From Gammaproteobacteria bacterium (GTDB lineage Bacteria; Pseudomonadota; Gammaproteobacteria; Nitrosococcales; Methylophagaceae): a stretch of 16,180 nt of DNA. The stretch spans positions 1 to 16,180 of the forward strand of contig NVRG01000139.1 in the NCBI GenBank assembly GCA_002400805.1, written 5' to 3'. Each line of letters begins with the position of its first letter. Position 1 is the stretch's first letter. This document shows positions 1 through 7,650 of this stretch, one piece after another. The notes below the pieces were generated by a model. The model was not told the DNA's origin. It did not search any database and saw only the letters and a program-made list of their open reading frames with translations. The translations under genes and the position numbers were made by a program.

Positions 1-46
1 TATCGGCAATGCTATCGATAAGATCGTTGGCTTTAATTGTTGTCAT
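1..46 (-). CDS. Start of a gene running off the left edge, possibly class I fumarate hydratase
   Basis: Only the first 15 codons are present, reading MTTIKANDLIDSIAD, from an ATG at 46. A purine-rich GGGAGAG lies upstream, with a further AGG directly before the ATG. The pattern 'M-T-x-I-K-x-x-D-L-I-x-S-I-A-D' resembles the beginning of single-gene class I (iron-sulfur) fumarases of gammaproteobacteria, which interconvert fumarate and malate in the TCA cycle. That match is from memory of the family and rests on very few residues, so the identification is tentative. The reading frame and start look real. It lies 27 bases downstream of proS on the same strand and may be cotranscribed with it. 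Confidence 0.4.
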   Translation of the reverse strand, partial: MTTIKANDLIDSIAD

Positions 47-73
47 CCTGGCTAACTCTCCCTGAAATAAATA

Positions 74-1786
74 TTAATCGGCCATGCGTTTTTGTATTAC
101 AGCAACCACATCATCGATGGCAAATTCATCAGCTTCACCATCCGCACGACATTTATATTCGATCATGCCGTTATCTAGACCCCGTTCACCTAAAATTAGA
201 CGATGTGGAATACCAATTAATTCCATATCAGCAAAGGCGACACCAGGACGCAGCCCACGATCATCATAAAGCACATCTACACCCGCATCGGTGAGTTGTT
301 TATATATTTCATCTGCGGCTTCACGAACACGTACTGATTTGTGGGCGTTAATAGGCACTAAAGCGACTTCAAAGGGTGCAATTGATTTTGGCCAAATTAT
401 GCCTCGCTCGTCATGGTTTTGTTCTATTGCCGCGGCAACGACACGAGACACGCCAATGCCGTAACAACCCATAGTGAGGTACTGTGATTTGCCAGATTCG
501 CCTAAGACATTGGCATTGAGTTTTTTACTGTAGTTATCACCCAGTTGGAAGATATGACCTACTTCAATACCTCGTGCAATTTCTAATTTTCCTTGGCCAT
601 CGGGACTCGGATCGCCAGCCAGTACATTACGTAAATCTACTGTTTCAGCTTCATTTAAGTCACGGCCCCAGTTTACGCCGACAAGATGTTTTTCATCTTT
701 ATTGGCACCACAAACAAAGTCAGCAACATGCGCTGCTGCATGATCAACAATAACTGGAATATCTAGATCAACAGGGCCGATAGAACCGATATTGGCACCA
801 CAGCTAGCAAACACTTGTTCTGGTGTTGCAAAGGTCAAAGGTTCGGCGATAAGAGGATGCTTTTCAGCTTTTATTTCATTTAACTCATGATCACCACGAA
901 TAACAAGCGCAACAACGTTACCTTCTTCTGTACCTTCCACTAATAATGTTTTTAAACATTGTGCTGGTGGAATATTTAGGAAATTACTCACTTCTTCGAT
1001 GGTATGTTGTTTTGGCGTATCCACTGTTTCCATCTTTTGGCTAGCCGCCGCACGATCACCAGCCGGTGCTATTGCTTCTGCTAACTCAACATTGGCCGCA
1101 TAGTCGCTAGTATCACTAAATGCAATCGCATCTTCACCTGAACTGGCTAATACATGGAACTCATGTGATGCATTACCACCGATGCTACCTGTATCGGCTT
1201 GTACTGGACGGAAATTTAAACCTATACGTTCAAAAATACGGGTATAGGTTGCAAACATATTGTCGTAGGTTTCTTGTAATGATTCATGATCCAGATGGAA
1301 AGAGTAGGCATCTTTCATCAGGAATTCACGTGCGCGCATCACACCAAAACGTGGGCGAATTTCATCACGGAATTTAGTTTGAATTTGGTAAAAGTTGATC
1401 GGCAGTTGTTTGTAACTACGAATTTCTTGACGGACTAAATCAGTAATGACTTCTTCATGGGTCGGGCCATAACAGAACTCACGATTATGCCGATCGGTGA
1501 TACGTAACAGTTCAGGACCATATTTTTCCCAGCGCTGACTTTCCTGCCATAATTCTGATGGTTGCACCGAAGGCATTAATAACTCTTGTGCACCGGCTTT
1601 GTTCATTTCCTCTCGTACAATGGCTTCGGTTTTACGAAGTACACGTAAGCCCATAGGCAACCAGGTGTATAAACCTGATGCTAAACGGCGAATAAGACCC
1701 GCACGAAGCATAAGCTGGTGGCTGACGATCTCGGCATCAGCCGGAGTTTCTTTCAGTGTAGAAATAAGAATTTGGGAAGTACGCAT
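74..1786 (-). CDS. proS: Prolyl-tRNA synthetase, bacterial type with editing domain
   Basis: This enzyme charges tRNA-Pro with proline in the cytoplasm. The 570 residues match the length of the bacterial (E. coli-type) ProRS. The class II catalytic core shows the GPTHEE loop (108-112), motif 2 beginning [10 protein letters not shown] (139-148) and motif 3 with GCYGIGVSR (440-448), where Cys441 corresponds to the active-site cysteine of the E. coli enzyme. The stretch from about 225 to 405 is the inserted editing domain that hydrolyses mischarged Ala-tRNA-Pro. It includes Lys279 in 'LKTLLVEG' and the conserved '[13 protein letters not shown]' segment. The C-terminal anticodon-binding domain follows from about 475. 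The ATG start giving MRTSQ is the usual one for the family, although the ribosome binding site (AGGA about 12 bases upstream) is weak. The gene is downstream of the MIF-like gene on the same strand, with a 64-base gap. Confidence 0.98.
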   Translation of the reverse strand: MRTSQILISTLKETPADAEIVSHQLMLRAGLIRRLASGLYTWLPMGLRVLRKTEAIVREEMNKAGAQELLMPSVQPSELWQESQRWEKYGPELLRITDRHNREFCYGPTHEEVITDLVRQEIRSYKQLPINFYQIQTKFRDEIRPRFGVMRAREFLMKDAYSFHLDHESLQETYDNMFATYTRIFERIGLNFRPVQADTGSIGGNASHEFHVLASSGEDAIAFSDTSDYAANVELAEAIAPAGDRAAASQKMETVDTPKQHTIEEVSNFLNIPPAQCLKTLLVEGTEEGNVVALVIRGDHELNEIKAEKHPLIAEPLTFATPEQVFASCGANIGSIGPVDLDIPVIVDHAAAHVADFVCGANKDEKHLVGVNWGRDLNEAETVDLRNVLAGDPSPDGQGKLEIARGIEVGHIFQLGDNYSKKLNANVLGESGKSQYLTMGCYGIGVSRVVAAAIEQNHDERGIIWPKSIAPFEVALVPINAHKSVRVREAADEIYKQLTDAGVDVLYDDRGLRPGVAFADMELIGIPHRLILGERGLDNGMIEYKCRADGEADEFAIDDVVAVIQKRMAD

Positions 1787-1819
1787 GTGAAGCTGTGATC
1801 CTGTTATTGTTTTTGTTCG

Positions 1820-1838
1820 ATGAGACTTTTAGTCTCAT
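1820..1838. other. Short perfect hairpin in the proS leader
   Basis: ATGAGACT and AGTCTCAT form an 8-bp stem around a TTT loop, in the 64-base gap between the MIF-like gene and proS. On the transcribed (minus) strand the stem is followed by an A-rich stretch, not by U, so it does not look like a classical terminator. It could stabilise the processed 5' end of the proS message or modulate read-through. Nothing more can be claimed. Confidence 0.3.
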
Positions 1839-1850
1839 TACATAGTTAAT

Positions 1851-2186
1851 TTAAAAAGTGCTGTGATTCCAACCCCAGTTTTGGCGCTCAGAGTCTGTCA
1901 TGCTGATATAGATACGATCACCAGCAATACCAAGTTGCTCGTTGATTAATTTACATAAGGTATCAGAGAAGGCCGTACGGTCAGCCGGTAAACCCAAGGC
2001 ACGATAATCAAGAAAGGCAGTCGGAGCATCACTCCCCCCCATAGACATGCTTGCTTTTTCTTCCAAAGCAATCATGACATAACTTTCAGATTTGCCAGTT
2101 GCTTGTGAGAGCGTTTTGCTTGCTGTTTTTAAAAATGCTACTTCATCACTGACAGATTGATTGGTCACTATATTTAAGTAGGGCAC
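1851..2186 (-). CDS. MIF-like tautomerase (macrophage migration inhibitory factor family)
   Basis: The 111-residue protein has the length and layout of the MIF/D-dopachrome tautomerase family, small trimeric proteins of the tautomerase superfamily. The sequence begins Met-Pro-Tyr. Removal of the initiator exposes Pro1, the catalytic base for keto-enol tautomerisation of phenylpyruvate-like compounds. Other family marks are 'SMGGSDAPTAFLDYRALG' (about 48-65), 'ISM' in a late strand, and the C-terminal 'WGWNHSTF', equivalent to the conserved W/V-G-W-N-x-S-T-F tail. The start is GTG at 2186, supported by AAGGAG six bases upstream. It starts 13 bases after the DUF4124 gene, so the two are probably one transcript. 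The physiological substrate in bacteria is unknown. A run of seven G residues lies in the Met-Gly-Gly codons. Confidence 0.9.
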   Translation of the reverse strand: MPYLNIVTNQSVSDEVAFLKTASKTLSQATGKSESYVMIALEEKASMSMGGSDAPTAFLDYRALGLPADRTAFSDTLCKLINEQLGIAGDRIYISMTDSERQNWGWNHSTF

Positions 2187-2199
2187 TGCGGTCTCCTTA

Positions 2200-2655
2200 T
2201 TAGCAATATTCGTTGATATCTAGTTTTATTTGATTAATTCTTTGTTGGCGCTCTTCTTCGGTTAGGCGGGTGACTGTGCCATCTGATTTTTGAAAGCGTC
2301 TACCAGGATTATTTAAAAATTGTTGCAAGTTATCTTGTGAGCGTTTGCAGTTTTCTTGTTGTTGTTCCTGTTGTTTTATTTCTTGTTGTTGCTGCTGAAC
2401 GTACCTTTTTTGTTCGTATTTTGCTTCATTCTGTTCATTAATTAATTGATCAATTTTTTGCTGCGCATCAGCGGGTAGAATCGTGGGCGGCGGCGGTGCT
2501 TTTAATACTTCTGTTGCTTGGCCAATGGGTGCTTGTTGGGAATAATGTGTTTGACCTTCTTCGTCCACCCATTTATAGACATCGGCATAACTCATCATCG
2601 ACATGGTCGATAACAACAAAAAGAGACAAATCTGACGTAGATAAGGTATAAACAT
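2200..2655 (-). CDS. Exported DUF4124 protein with Gln-rich coiled coil
   Basis: This is a small envelope protein of unknown function. A signal peptide is plain: the basic residue in MFIPYLRQ, then hydrophobic ICLFLLLSTMSMM, and a likely signal peptidase I site after S-Y-A. The mature part opens with 'DVYKWVDEEGQTHYSQQ', the DUF4124 signature (a Y-K-W-x-D-x-x-G-x-x-H-Y-S beta unit). A proline-rich linker (APPPPTILP) and a Gln/Glu/Lys-rich segment of about 50 residues, probably coiled coil, come next, and the tail contains two Cys. An upstream in-frame TTG at 2679 would add MNYKWSRH, but it has no ribosome binding site and would lengthen the signal peptide. I therefore chose the ATG at 2655, although its AAGG is only three bases away. 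It is first in the run toward proS, divergent from the pseudouridine synthase gene. Confidence 0.85.
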   Translation of the reverse strand: MFIPYLRQICLFLLLSTMSMMSYADVYKWVDEEGQTHYSQQAPIGQATEVLKAPPPPTILPADAQQKIDQLINEQNEAKYEQKRYVQQQQQEIKQQEQQQENCKRSQDNLQQFLNNPGRRFQKSDGTVTRLTEEERQQRINQIKLDINEYC

Positions 2656-2719
2656 GTGCCTTGACCATTTATAGTTCAAATATTACTGCAATTCTACGCC
2701 AACCAAGCCAATTCATAAA

Positions 2720-3556
2720 ATGTCTAATAATCCTTCACAATTTGAAAAACATATAAACATTAGCTCGAATGATCATCTTGCTGTTGATTTATTAGCATCC
2801 GAAACCGGTTTATCCAAGCAGCAAGTGAAATCCATCATGCAAAAAGGGGCTGTTTGGGTCACGCGTGGTAAAAAAACATTACGCCTCAGACGAGCTAAAA
2901 AACCATTAAGAACAGGTGAAACGGTACATATCTATTATGATAGCCATGTTTTGGATATGCTACCGCCTGAACCACAGTTAATAATGGATGTCGGTCAATA
3001 CAGTATTTGGAATAAACCCTATGGCATGTTGTCACAAGGCTCAAAGTGGGGCGATCACTGCACCATCACTCGTTGGGCAGAGCAGCATTTAACACCACAA
3101 CGACCTAGTTTTGTTGTGCATCGACTTGATCGTGCGGCGAATGGCTTGATTATTGTGGCTCATGAAAAACGTGCAGCCGCGGCATTATCAGAACTGTTTC
3201 AAAAGCGAAAAGTGGATAAACGCTATCAAATCTGGGTGCATGGTCACTTTGATGAAAATGCCACTAAACAATCACCAATAACAGCATCAAATGATATTGA
3301 TGGCCGTCATGCGGTAAGTCACTTTAGTTTTGTTCAATATGATTCACAATTAGATCGATCTTTATTAGATGTCTCTATTGAAACAGGCCGCAAACATCAA
3401 ATTAGGCGGCATAGTGCAGAATTAGGCTTTCCTGTGATTGGTGACCGGCTGCATGGGATTGAAGGAGACAAGCAAGATCTACAACTAACGGCTTATCACC
3501 TCTCTTTTAAATGCCCGTTTTCGCATCAACAGAGAAACTATAATTTATTACCCTAA
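2720..3556 (+). CDS. RluA-family RNA pseudouridine synthase with N-terminal S4 domain
   Basis: This enzyme isomerises uridine to pseudouridine in rRNA or tRNA. The 278 residues comprise an S4-like RNA-binding domain (about 14-73, 'LSKQQVKSIMQKGAVWV') and a RluA-type catalytic domain. Motif I appears as 'IWNKPYGMLSQG' (96-107). The catalytic Asp137 lies in 'HRLDRAANGL' (134-143). 'ETGRKHQIRRH' (221-231) and 'GFPVIGDRLHG' (236-246) are the usual later motifs. The catalytic loop departs from the common HRLDRDTSG of RluA/C/D, which suggests a separate subgroup whose target cannot be read from sequence. It is too far from RluC/RluD for a firm symbol. The ATG at 2720 has no obvious Shine-Dalgarno sequence. 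The gap to the divergent DUF4124 gene is only 64 bases, so the two promoters are close together. Confidence 0.9.
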   Translation: MSNNPSQFEKHINISSNDHLAVDLLASETGLSKQQVKSIMQKGAVWVTRGKKTLRLRRAKKPLRTGETVHIYYDSHVLDMLPPEPQLIMDVGQYSIWNKPYGMLSQGSKWGDHCTITRWAEQHLTPQRPSFVVHRLDRAANGLIIVAHEKRAAAALSELFQKRKVDKRYQIWVHGHFDENATKQSPITASNDIDGRHAVSHFSFVQYDSQLDRSLLDVSIETGRKHQIRRHSAELGFPVIGDRLHGIEGDKQDLQLTAYHLSFKCPFSHQQRNYNLLP

Positions 3557-3558
3557 AC

Positions 3559-3588
3559 TTGACAGACTAACAGTGGCGAGAGTAATTT
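3559..3588 (+). promoter_or_regulatory. Candidate sigma-70 promoter for the small charged protein
   Basis: A perfect -35 hexamer TTGACA (3559-3564) begins just after the stop codon of the pseudouridine synthase gene. Eighteen bases later comes TAATTT (3583-3588), a poor but usable -10. The following 3631 gene would then have a 5' leader of about 35 bases. The call rests on hexamer matching only. Confidence 0.4.
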
Positions 3589-3630
3589 TTGTTTTAAGAC
3601 TCAATTGGTATTGATCACAAGGGGACGGAC

Positions 3631-3837
3631 ATGAGTGATAATGATCATTTAATGCACGAAGGCGAGCATGATTTTGTCAGTGAAGCAGCCGTTATAGAAG
3701 AAAAACGTCGGAGACAACGCAGAGAAGCACATGACCGACGTGACATGATTCGTTTTGAACTGGACAACGATGATCGGCGTTCAGGCAAAGATCGCCGTAC
3801 TAGCGTAACTGATTGGGGAACTGATCAGCCTGTTTAA
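3631..3837 (+). CDS. Small highly charged hypothetical protein with repeated DRR motifs
   Basis: I do not recognise a named family. The 68-residue product has an acidic N-terminus and a very Arg-rich middle, 'EEKRRRQRREAHDRRD' (about 24-39). A second cluster, 'DDRRSGKDRR' (47-56), follows. The protein has three D-R-R units and no membrane segment, signal peptide or cysteine. Similar R-R-x-G-x-D-R-R patterns occur in linker regions of PilZ-like and other regulatory proteins and could bind nucleic acid or phosphate groups, but that is inference. The gene is credible: AAGGGG lies six bases before the ATG, a promoter-like element lies upstream, and a strong terminator follows 20 bases after the stop. 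That makes it a short independent transcription unit. Confidence 0.75.
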   Translation: MSDNDHLMHEGEHDFVSEAAVIEEKRRRQRREAHDRRDMIRFELDNDDRRSGKDRRTSVTDWGTDQPV

Positions 3838-3857
3838 TCGCAAAATATAAAATGAAG

Positions 3858-3894
3858 AAGCACTGTACTGAATTTTCAGCACAGTGCTTTTTTT
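3858..3894 (+). terminator. Rho-independent terminator after the small charged protein
   Basis: AAGCACTGT (3858-3866) pairs perfectly with ACAGTGCTT (3881-3889). An inner CTGAA/TTCAG stem extends the hairpin after one mismatch. The right arm runs straight into seven T residues (3888-3894). It ends the plus-strand unit and faces the minus-strand dinF that ends at 4005. Confidence 0.92.
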
Positions 3895-4004
3895 ATGTCG
3901 GAAATAAATTGTTTTATTAATGGTGCGCTGTTTGATAAAAGTAAGCACTAATATGCCGCGTTATTGACTGCGGTGCTATTAACGATTAATACAAACAATT
4001 AAGT

Positions 4005-5315
4005 TCAGCGCAAACGTAAAATTCTAGGTAAATAGAAACATTGACTTATGCCTCTAGCGGCTAAGAATAACAATAAGGCTAGCCATAAGCCGTGATTACC
4101 TAAGGGTTGAAGAAGATACCATGCGGGTAGAAAACAGCAGAAGGTTGATAGCAGCATGGTATTACGCATTTCAATACTGCGCGTTGTGCCAATAAATAAC
4201 CCATCAAATAAATAGGTCCACACCGCGACAACCGGCATTGCAATCACCCAAGGAAGATAGTCATTCGCTGTGGTTTGAACGTCAGTAATTGTCGTCATTA
4301 AAGAGATAAGCTGTTGGCCAAAAAATACATAACTCAGACTAAATAGACTGGCGACGACTAATGCCCAAAATCCGGTTAGCAACAAACTTTGTTTTAGCTG
4401 GGACCTGTTTTTTGCACCTACAGCCTTACCGGAGAGTACTTCGGTGGCATTGGCAAAGCCATCTAAGACAAATGCCATTAAGGTAATAAAATTAAGCAAT
4501 ACTGCATTTGCGGCGAGGATTATGTCGCCCTGTTTGGCTCCTTGGCTAGTGAAAAAGGCAAAACTAAACATTAAACATAGGGTGCGAATAAAAATATTGG
4601 CATGTAGTTGTAGCCAGTGCCAACTGAATATTGATACTTGTTTGGATGATAAGCGTTTGAGAAGGTTTAGAGTGACGCCATGACGTTTTAGCAGGCATAG
4701 CCCTGTAATCAGGCCTAAATATTCTGCTATTAATGAGGCCAAGGCCACACCATCAATCGTCATTCCAAATACATTGACAAAAACAAGATCCATGATCATA
4801 TTACTGATCGTCACAACGAGCACTAAAACAAGCGCGGCCTTACTCGCTTGTTTGCCAATTAACCAGCCTAGAATGACATAATTAATTAAAATTGCCGGTG
4901 AACTCCAAATACGAATATCAAAGTATATTCTTGCTTGTTGGCTCACCAACTCGCTGCTGTCTATCAACAAGAAGGCAAGCTGAGACAGGGGGTGTTTTAG
5001 GATGAGTATGGCGCTAGCAATAATGATTGCTAAGATTAGGGATTGTAATAAAATCGTGTGAGACAAGGTCGAGTCATTACGACCGAAGGCTTGAGCAACC
5101 AAGCCGGTTGTAGCCATGCGTAAAAATCCAAAGCCCCAAAAAAGAAAACTGAAGATGATGGAACCCACTGCAACAGCACCTAGATATTGTGCTGAGTCGA
5201 GATGCCCCATAACCGCAGTATCGACCATGCCTAATAATGGGATTGAAATATTGGCAATAATCATTGGTCCGGCAATCTGCCAAACCTGACGGTGAGTGAG
5301 CTTGTTTTTAGACAT
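4005..5315 (-). CDS. dinF: DinF-type MATE family efflux transporter
   Basis: This is a twelve-helix inner-membrane exporter of the MATE family, DinF branch, normally driven by a sodium or proton gradient and exporting cationic or otherwise toxic organic compounds. The 436 residues start with 'PMIIANISIPLLGMVDT' and continue 'VMGHLDSAQYLGAVAVG', very close to the N-terminus of E. coli DinF. The C-terminal half carries 'FDGLFIGTTRSIEMRNTM' and 'LGNHGLWLALLLFLAARG', also matching DinF. Unlike in E. coli, it is not next to lexA, and I see no LexA box (CTG-N10-CAG) before the start, so SOS control is not supported here. The ATG at 5315 lacks a clear Shine-Dalgarno sequence. It follows hppA on the same strand, but a terminator separates them. 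Confidence 0.93.
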   Translation of the reverse strand: MSKNKLTHRQVWQIAGPMIIANISIPLLGMVDTAVMGHLDSAQYLGAVAVGSIIFSFLFWGFGFLRMATTGLVAQAFGRNDSTLSHTILLQSLILAIIIASAILILKHPLSQLAFLLIDSSELVSQQARIYFDIRIWSSPAILINYVILGWLIGKQASKAALVLVLVVTISNMIMDLVFVNVFGMTIDGVALASLIAEYLGLITGLCLLKRHGVTLNLLKRLSSKQVSIFSWHWLQLHANIFIRTLCLMFSFAFFTSQGAKQGDIILAANAVLLNFITLMAFVLDGFANATEVLSGKAVGAKNRSQLKQSLLLTGFWALVVASLFSLSYVFFGQQLISLMTTITDVQTTANDYLPWVIAMPVVAVWTYLFDGLFIGTTRSIEMRNTMLLSTFCCFLPAWYLLQPLGNHGLWLALLLFLAARGISQCFYLPRILRLR

Positions 5316-5340
5316 GGTTATAAAAGTATAGATTCTACAA

Positions 5341-5370
5341 ATAAAAAGGCCACGATAAACGTGGCCTTTT
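5341..5370 (-). terminator. Rho-independent terminator of hppA
   Basis: An 11-bp perfect stem, AAAAGGCCACG/CGTGGCCTTTT, encloses a five-base loop. It lies 20 bases downstream of the hppA stop. In the minus-strand transcript the right arm ends in a run of U. It separates hppA from dinF, so dinF probably has its own promoter in the short interval or depends on read-through. Confidence 0.9.
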
Positions 5371-5390
5371 AAGATGAACTGAAGACCAGT

Positions 5391-7418
5391 TTAGACTAAT
5401 AAAGGCGCTATGACCAAACTGACGATGGCCATAACATTAATCAAAATGTTCATCGCTGGACCAGACGTGTCTTTTAATGGATCACCGACAGTATCACCAA
5501 CAACGACAGCGGCATGCACAGCAGAACCTTTACCACCAAGATTACCTTTTTCTACATACTTCTTAGCGTTATCCCAAGCGCCACCGGCATTCGCCATCAT
5601 CAAGGCCATCATCACACAGCAAATCAATGCGCCGCCTAACATGCCACCTAATGCGACAGGACCAAGAACAAAACCAACAACGACCGGTGCCCCCACCGCT
5701 AATACTCCTGGCATGATCATTTTTTGCAAGGCTGCTTTGGTAGCGATATCGATACAACGTGCGGTATCAGGTTGTGCTGTGCCTTCTAATAAGCCCGGAA
5801 TTTCTCTAAATTGACGACGAATTTCATGGATCATATCAACAGCGGCATCACCGACAGCTGTCATGGTCATTGAACTGACTAAGAAGGGGAAAATACCACC
5901 AAGGAACATACCCACCAATACAAGGGGGTCATTGATGAGTAGTTGCATTGCTTCGCCACCTTGCCTGATTGACTCGACATTAACCGTTTCAATGTAGGCA
6001 CTGATCAGCGCTAACGCAGCTAAGGCTGCGGCACCGATGGCAAAACCTTTACCAATAGCCGCAGTGGTATTACCTAATTCATCTAATGAATCGGTAATTT
6101 CACGGGTTTCTTCGCCCATGCCTGCCATTTCAGCAATACCACCGGCATTATCAGCAACCGGGCCGTAGGCATCAATCGCCATGGTGATACCGACGGTGGC
6201 TAACATACCTACAGCAGCAATACCCACGCCATATAAACCAGCATAAAGACTGGAAATAAAGATAATGGCAGCAATCGTAATAACGGGAATGGCCACGGAC
6301 TGCATGCCTAAGGCTAAGCCACTAATTAAAACGGTTGCCGCACCTGTTTCACCATCTTTCGCCAGTTTTCTGACTGGAGCACCACCGGTATAATATTCAG
6401 TCACTAGACCAATGATAATGCCGCCAATAGCACCAGTGAGAACGGCTATCCATAAATTAATCGTGCCGCCCAATTGGGTAATGAGTAAATAAGCAACCAC
6501 GATAAATAATACGGATGATCCCATTGTGCCGATGCGTAATGCTACTTCTGGGCTTTTAGCCGAAAAGACTTTAACTGCATAAATTCCGGCAATTGAACAG
6601 AGCAAACCGATTGACGCTAATGCAAGCGGCATAAACATCAATACTTGTTGGCTACTCGCCAATGTCGCGATGGCTGCTGCACTCATGGTGGCTGCAATAG
6701 CAATACTCGCAATCATGGAACCGCAATAAGATTCGAAAATATCAGAACCCATACCAGCAACGTCACCGACATTATCACCGACATTATCAGCGATAACGCC
6801 TGGGTTACGAGGGTCATCTTCGGGAATTCCAGCTTCTAGTTTGCCGACAAGATCGGCACCGATATCGGCACTTTTAGTAAAGATACCCCCACCCACACGG
6901 GAGAATAAGGCAACAGAGGAAGCACCCATGCCAAAGCCATGAATCACATGTGCAGTATGAGGATCACCACCAAAGGCTAAATATAAGATACCTAAGCCTA
7001 ATAGCCCCATTGATGCGACCGTCAATCCCATCACCGAACCACCAAAGAAAGCGATGGTTAATGCTGCTGATGCACCTTGATCTTGGGCGGCAGTAGCGGT
7101 GCGTACATTGGCTTTAGTTGCTGCATACATGCCTATATAACCAGCACTAGCAGAACAAATAGCGCCTAGAAAGAAAGCAGATGCAGTGGCCCAACCGAGA
7201 TCAGAAAGACCGAGAGCGAGGATACATACCACACAAAAAATCGCGAGGCGCGAATATTCAGCCTTCATAAACACCATGGCACCCAAATGAATTTGGTCGC
7301 CAATTTCGACCACTTTTCCTGAGCCGGCTGGCTCAGCTTTCATTTTCATATAAACCAAAAATGCACAAAACAAACCAAAAACCCCTAGTACTACGGGGAG
7401 GTAACTTAACGATGACAT
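5391..7418 (-). CDS. hppA: Membrane ion-pumping pyrophosphatase, potassium-dependent class
   Basis: This integral membrane enzyme couples hydrolysis of pyrophosphate to ion export. The 675 residues are overwhelmingly hydrophobic, consistent with the family's 16 helices. Signature loops are present: '[19 protein letters not shown]' (184-202), '[17 protein letters not shown]' (210-226), '[15 protein letters not shown]' (417-431) and '[16 protein letters not shown]' near the C-terminus. In '[14 protein letters not shown]' Ala453 and Gly456 occupy the positions that are Lys and Thr in potassium-independent enzymes, so this should belong to the potassium-dependent class. The gating Glu229 sits three residues after Asp226, as in the sodium pump of Thermotoga maritima, not seven after it as in plant proton pumps, so sodium transport is possible. 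An AGAGG lies nine bases before the ATG. Upstream it diverges from the TauE gene, and a terminator follows. Confidence 0.97.
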   Translation of the reverse strand: MSSLSYLPVVLGVFGLFCAFLVYMKMKAEPAGSGKVVEIGDQIHLGAMVFMKAEYSRLAIFCVVCILALGLSDLGWATASAFFLGAICSASAGYIGMYAATKANVRTATAAQDQGASAALTIAFFGGSVMGLTVASMGLLGLGILYLAFGGDPHTAHVIHGFGMGASSVALFSRVGGGIFTKSADIGADLVGKLEAGIPEDDPRNPGVIADNVGDNVGDVAGMGSDIFESYCGSMIASIAIAATMSAAAIATLASSQQVLMFMPLALASIGLLCSIAGIYAVKVFSAKSPEVALRIGTMGSSVLFIVVAYLLITQLGGTINLWIAVLTGAIGGIIIGLVTEYYTGGAPVRKLAKDGETGAATVLISGLALGMQSVAIPVITIAAIIFISSLYAGLYGVGIAAVGMLATVGITMAIDAYGPVADNAGGIAEMAGMGEETREITDSLDELGNTTAAIGKGFAIGAAALAALALISAYIETVNVESIRQGGEAMQLLINDPLVLVGMFLGGIFPFLVSSMTMTAVGDAAVDMIHEIRRQFREIPGLLEGTAQPDTARCIDIATKAALQKMIMPGVLAVGAPVVVGFVLGPVALGGMLGGALICCVMMALMMANAGGAWDNAKKYVEKGNLGGKGSAVHAAVVVGDTVGDPLKDTSGPAMNILINVMAIVSLVIAPLLV

Positions 7419-7650
7419 AGGCTGAACCTCTCTTAAATTTATTTTTGAATAGAAATGTTGCGGTGTAACTCCTGCGTTTTATTTTAAAGTTGTAACCCCC
7501 CAAATACTGATTTTCCTCGTTATAAAACGATTGCTGGTTTGCTAGCAGAATCGTGTATTTTCAAGTTTTTGGGTTACATTCTTATACCTGTATCGTGTAG
7601 GTGTGTAAAGTGAGAAACCTTATCAACAGACTTTGGTAGATAAATTTGAG
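7419..7650. promoter_or_regulatory. Divergent hppA/tauE control region with repeated GTTACA motif
   Basis: This 232-base gene-free interval must hold promoters for both flanking genes. TGTAACCC (7491-7498) and GGGTTACA (7571-7578) are exact inverted copies. A related TGTAAC lies at 7464-7469 in GGTGTAACTCC, giving three GTTACA cores, two in one orientation and one in the other. Between the inverted copies lie a palindrome-like TCGTTATAAAACGA and a hairpin-forming segment around 7529-7552. TTTCAA (7559-7564) and TATACC (7583-7588), 18 bases apart, are a weak candidate promoter toward tauE. I see no convincing promoter for hppA. Confidence 0.4.

Noticed and set aside
2656..2679. Upstream TTG start for the DUF4124 protein
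   Set aside because: It has no Shine-Dalgarno sequence and would put extra charged residues ahead of an already complete signal peptide.
3950..3975. Small CCGC/GCGG hairpin near the dinF end as a dinF terminator
   Set aside because: The stem is only 4 bp with a 10-base loop and no T-tract in the right direction.
5316..5340. SOS control of dinF
   Set aside because: No CTG-N10-CAG LexA box is visible before the start and lexA is not adjacent.
5410..5814. Long open frame antisense to hppA
   Set aside because: It mirrors the codon pattern of hppA, has no recognisable domain or ribosome binding site, and overlaps a certain gene completely.
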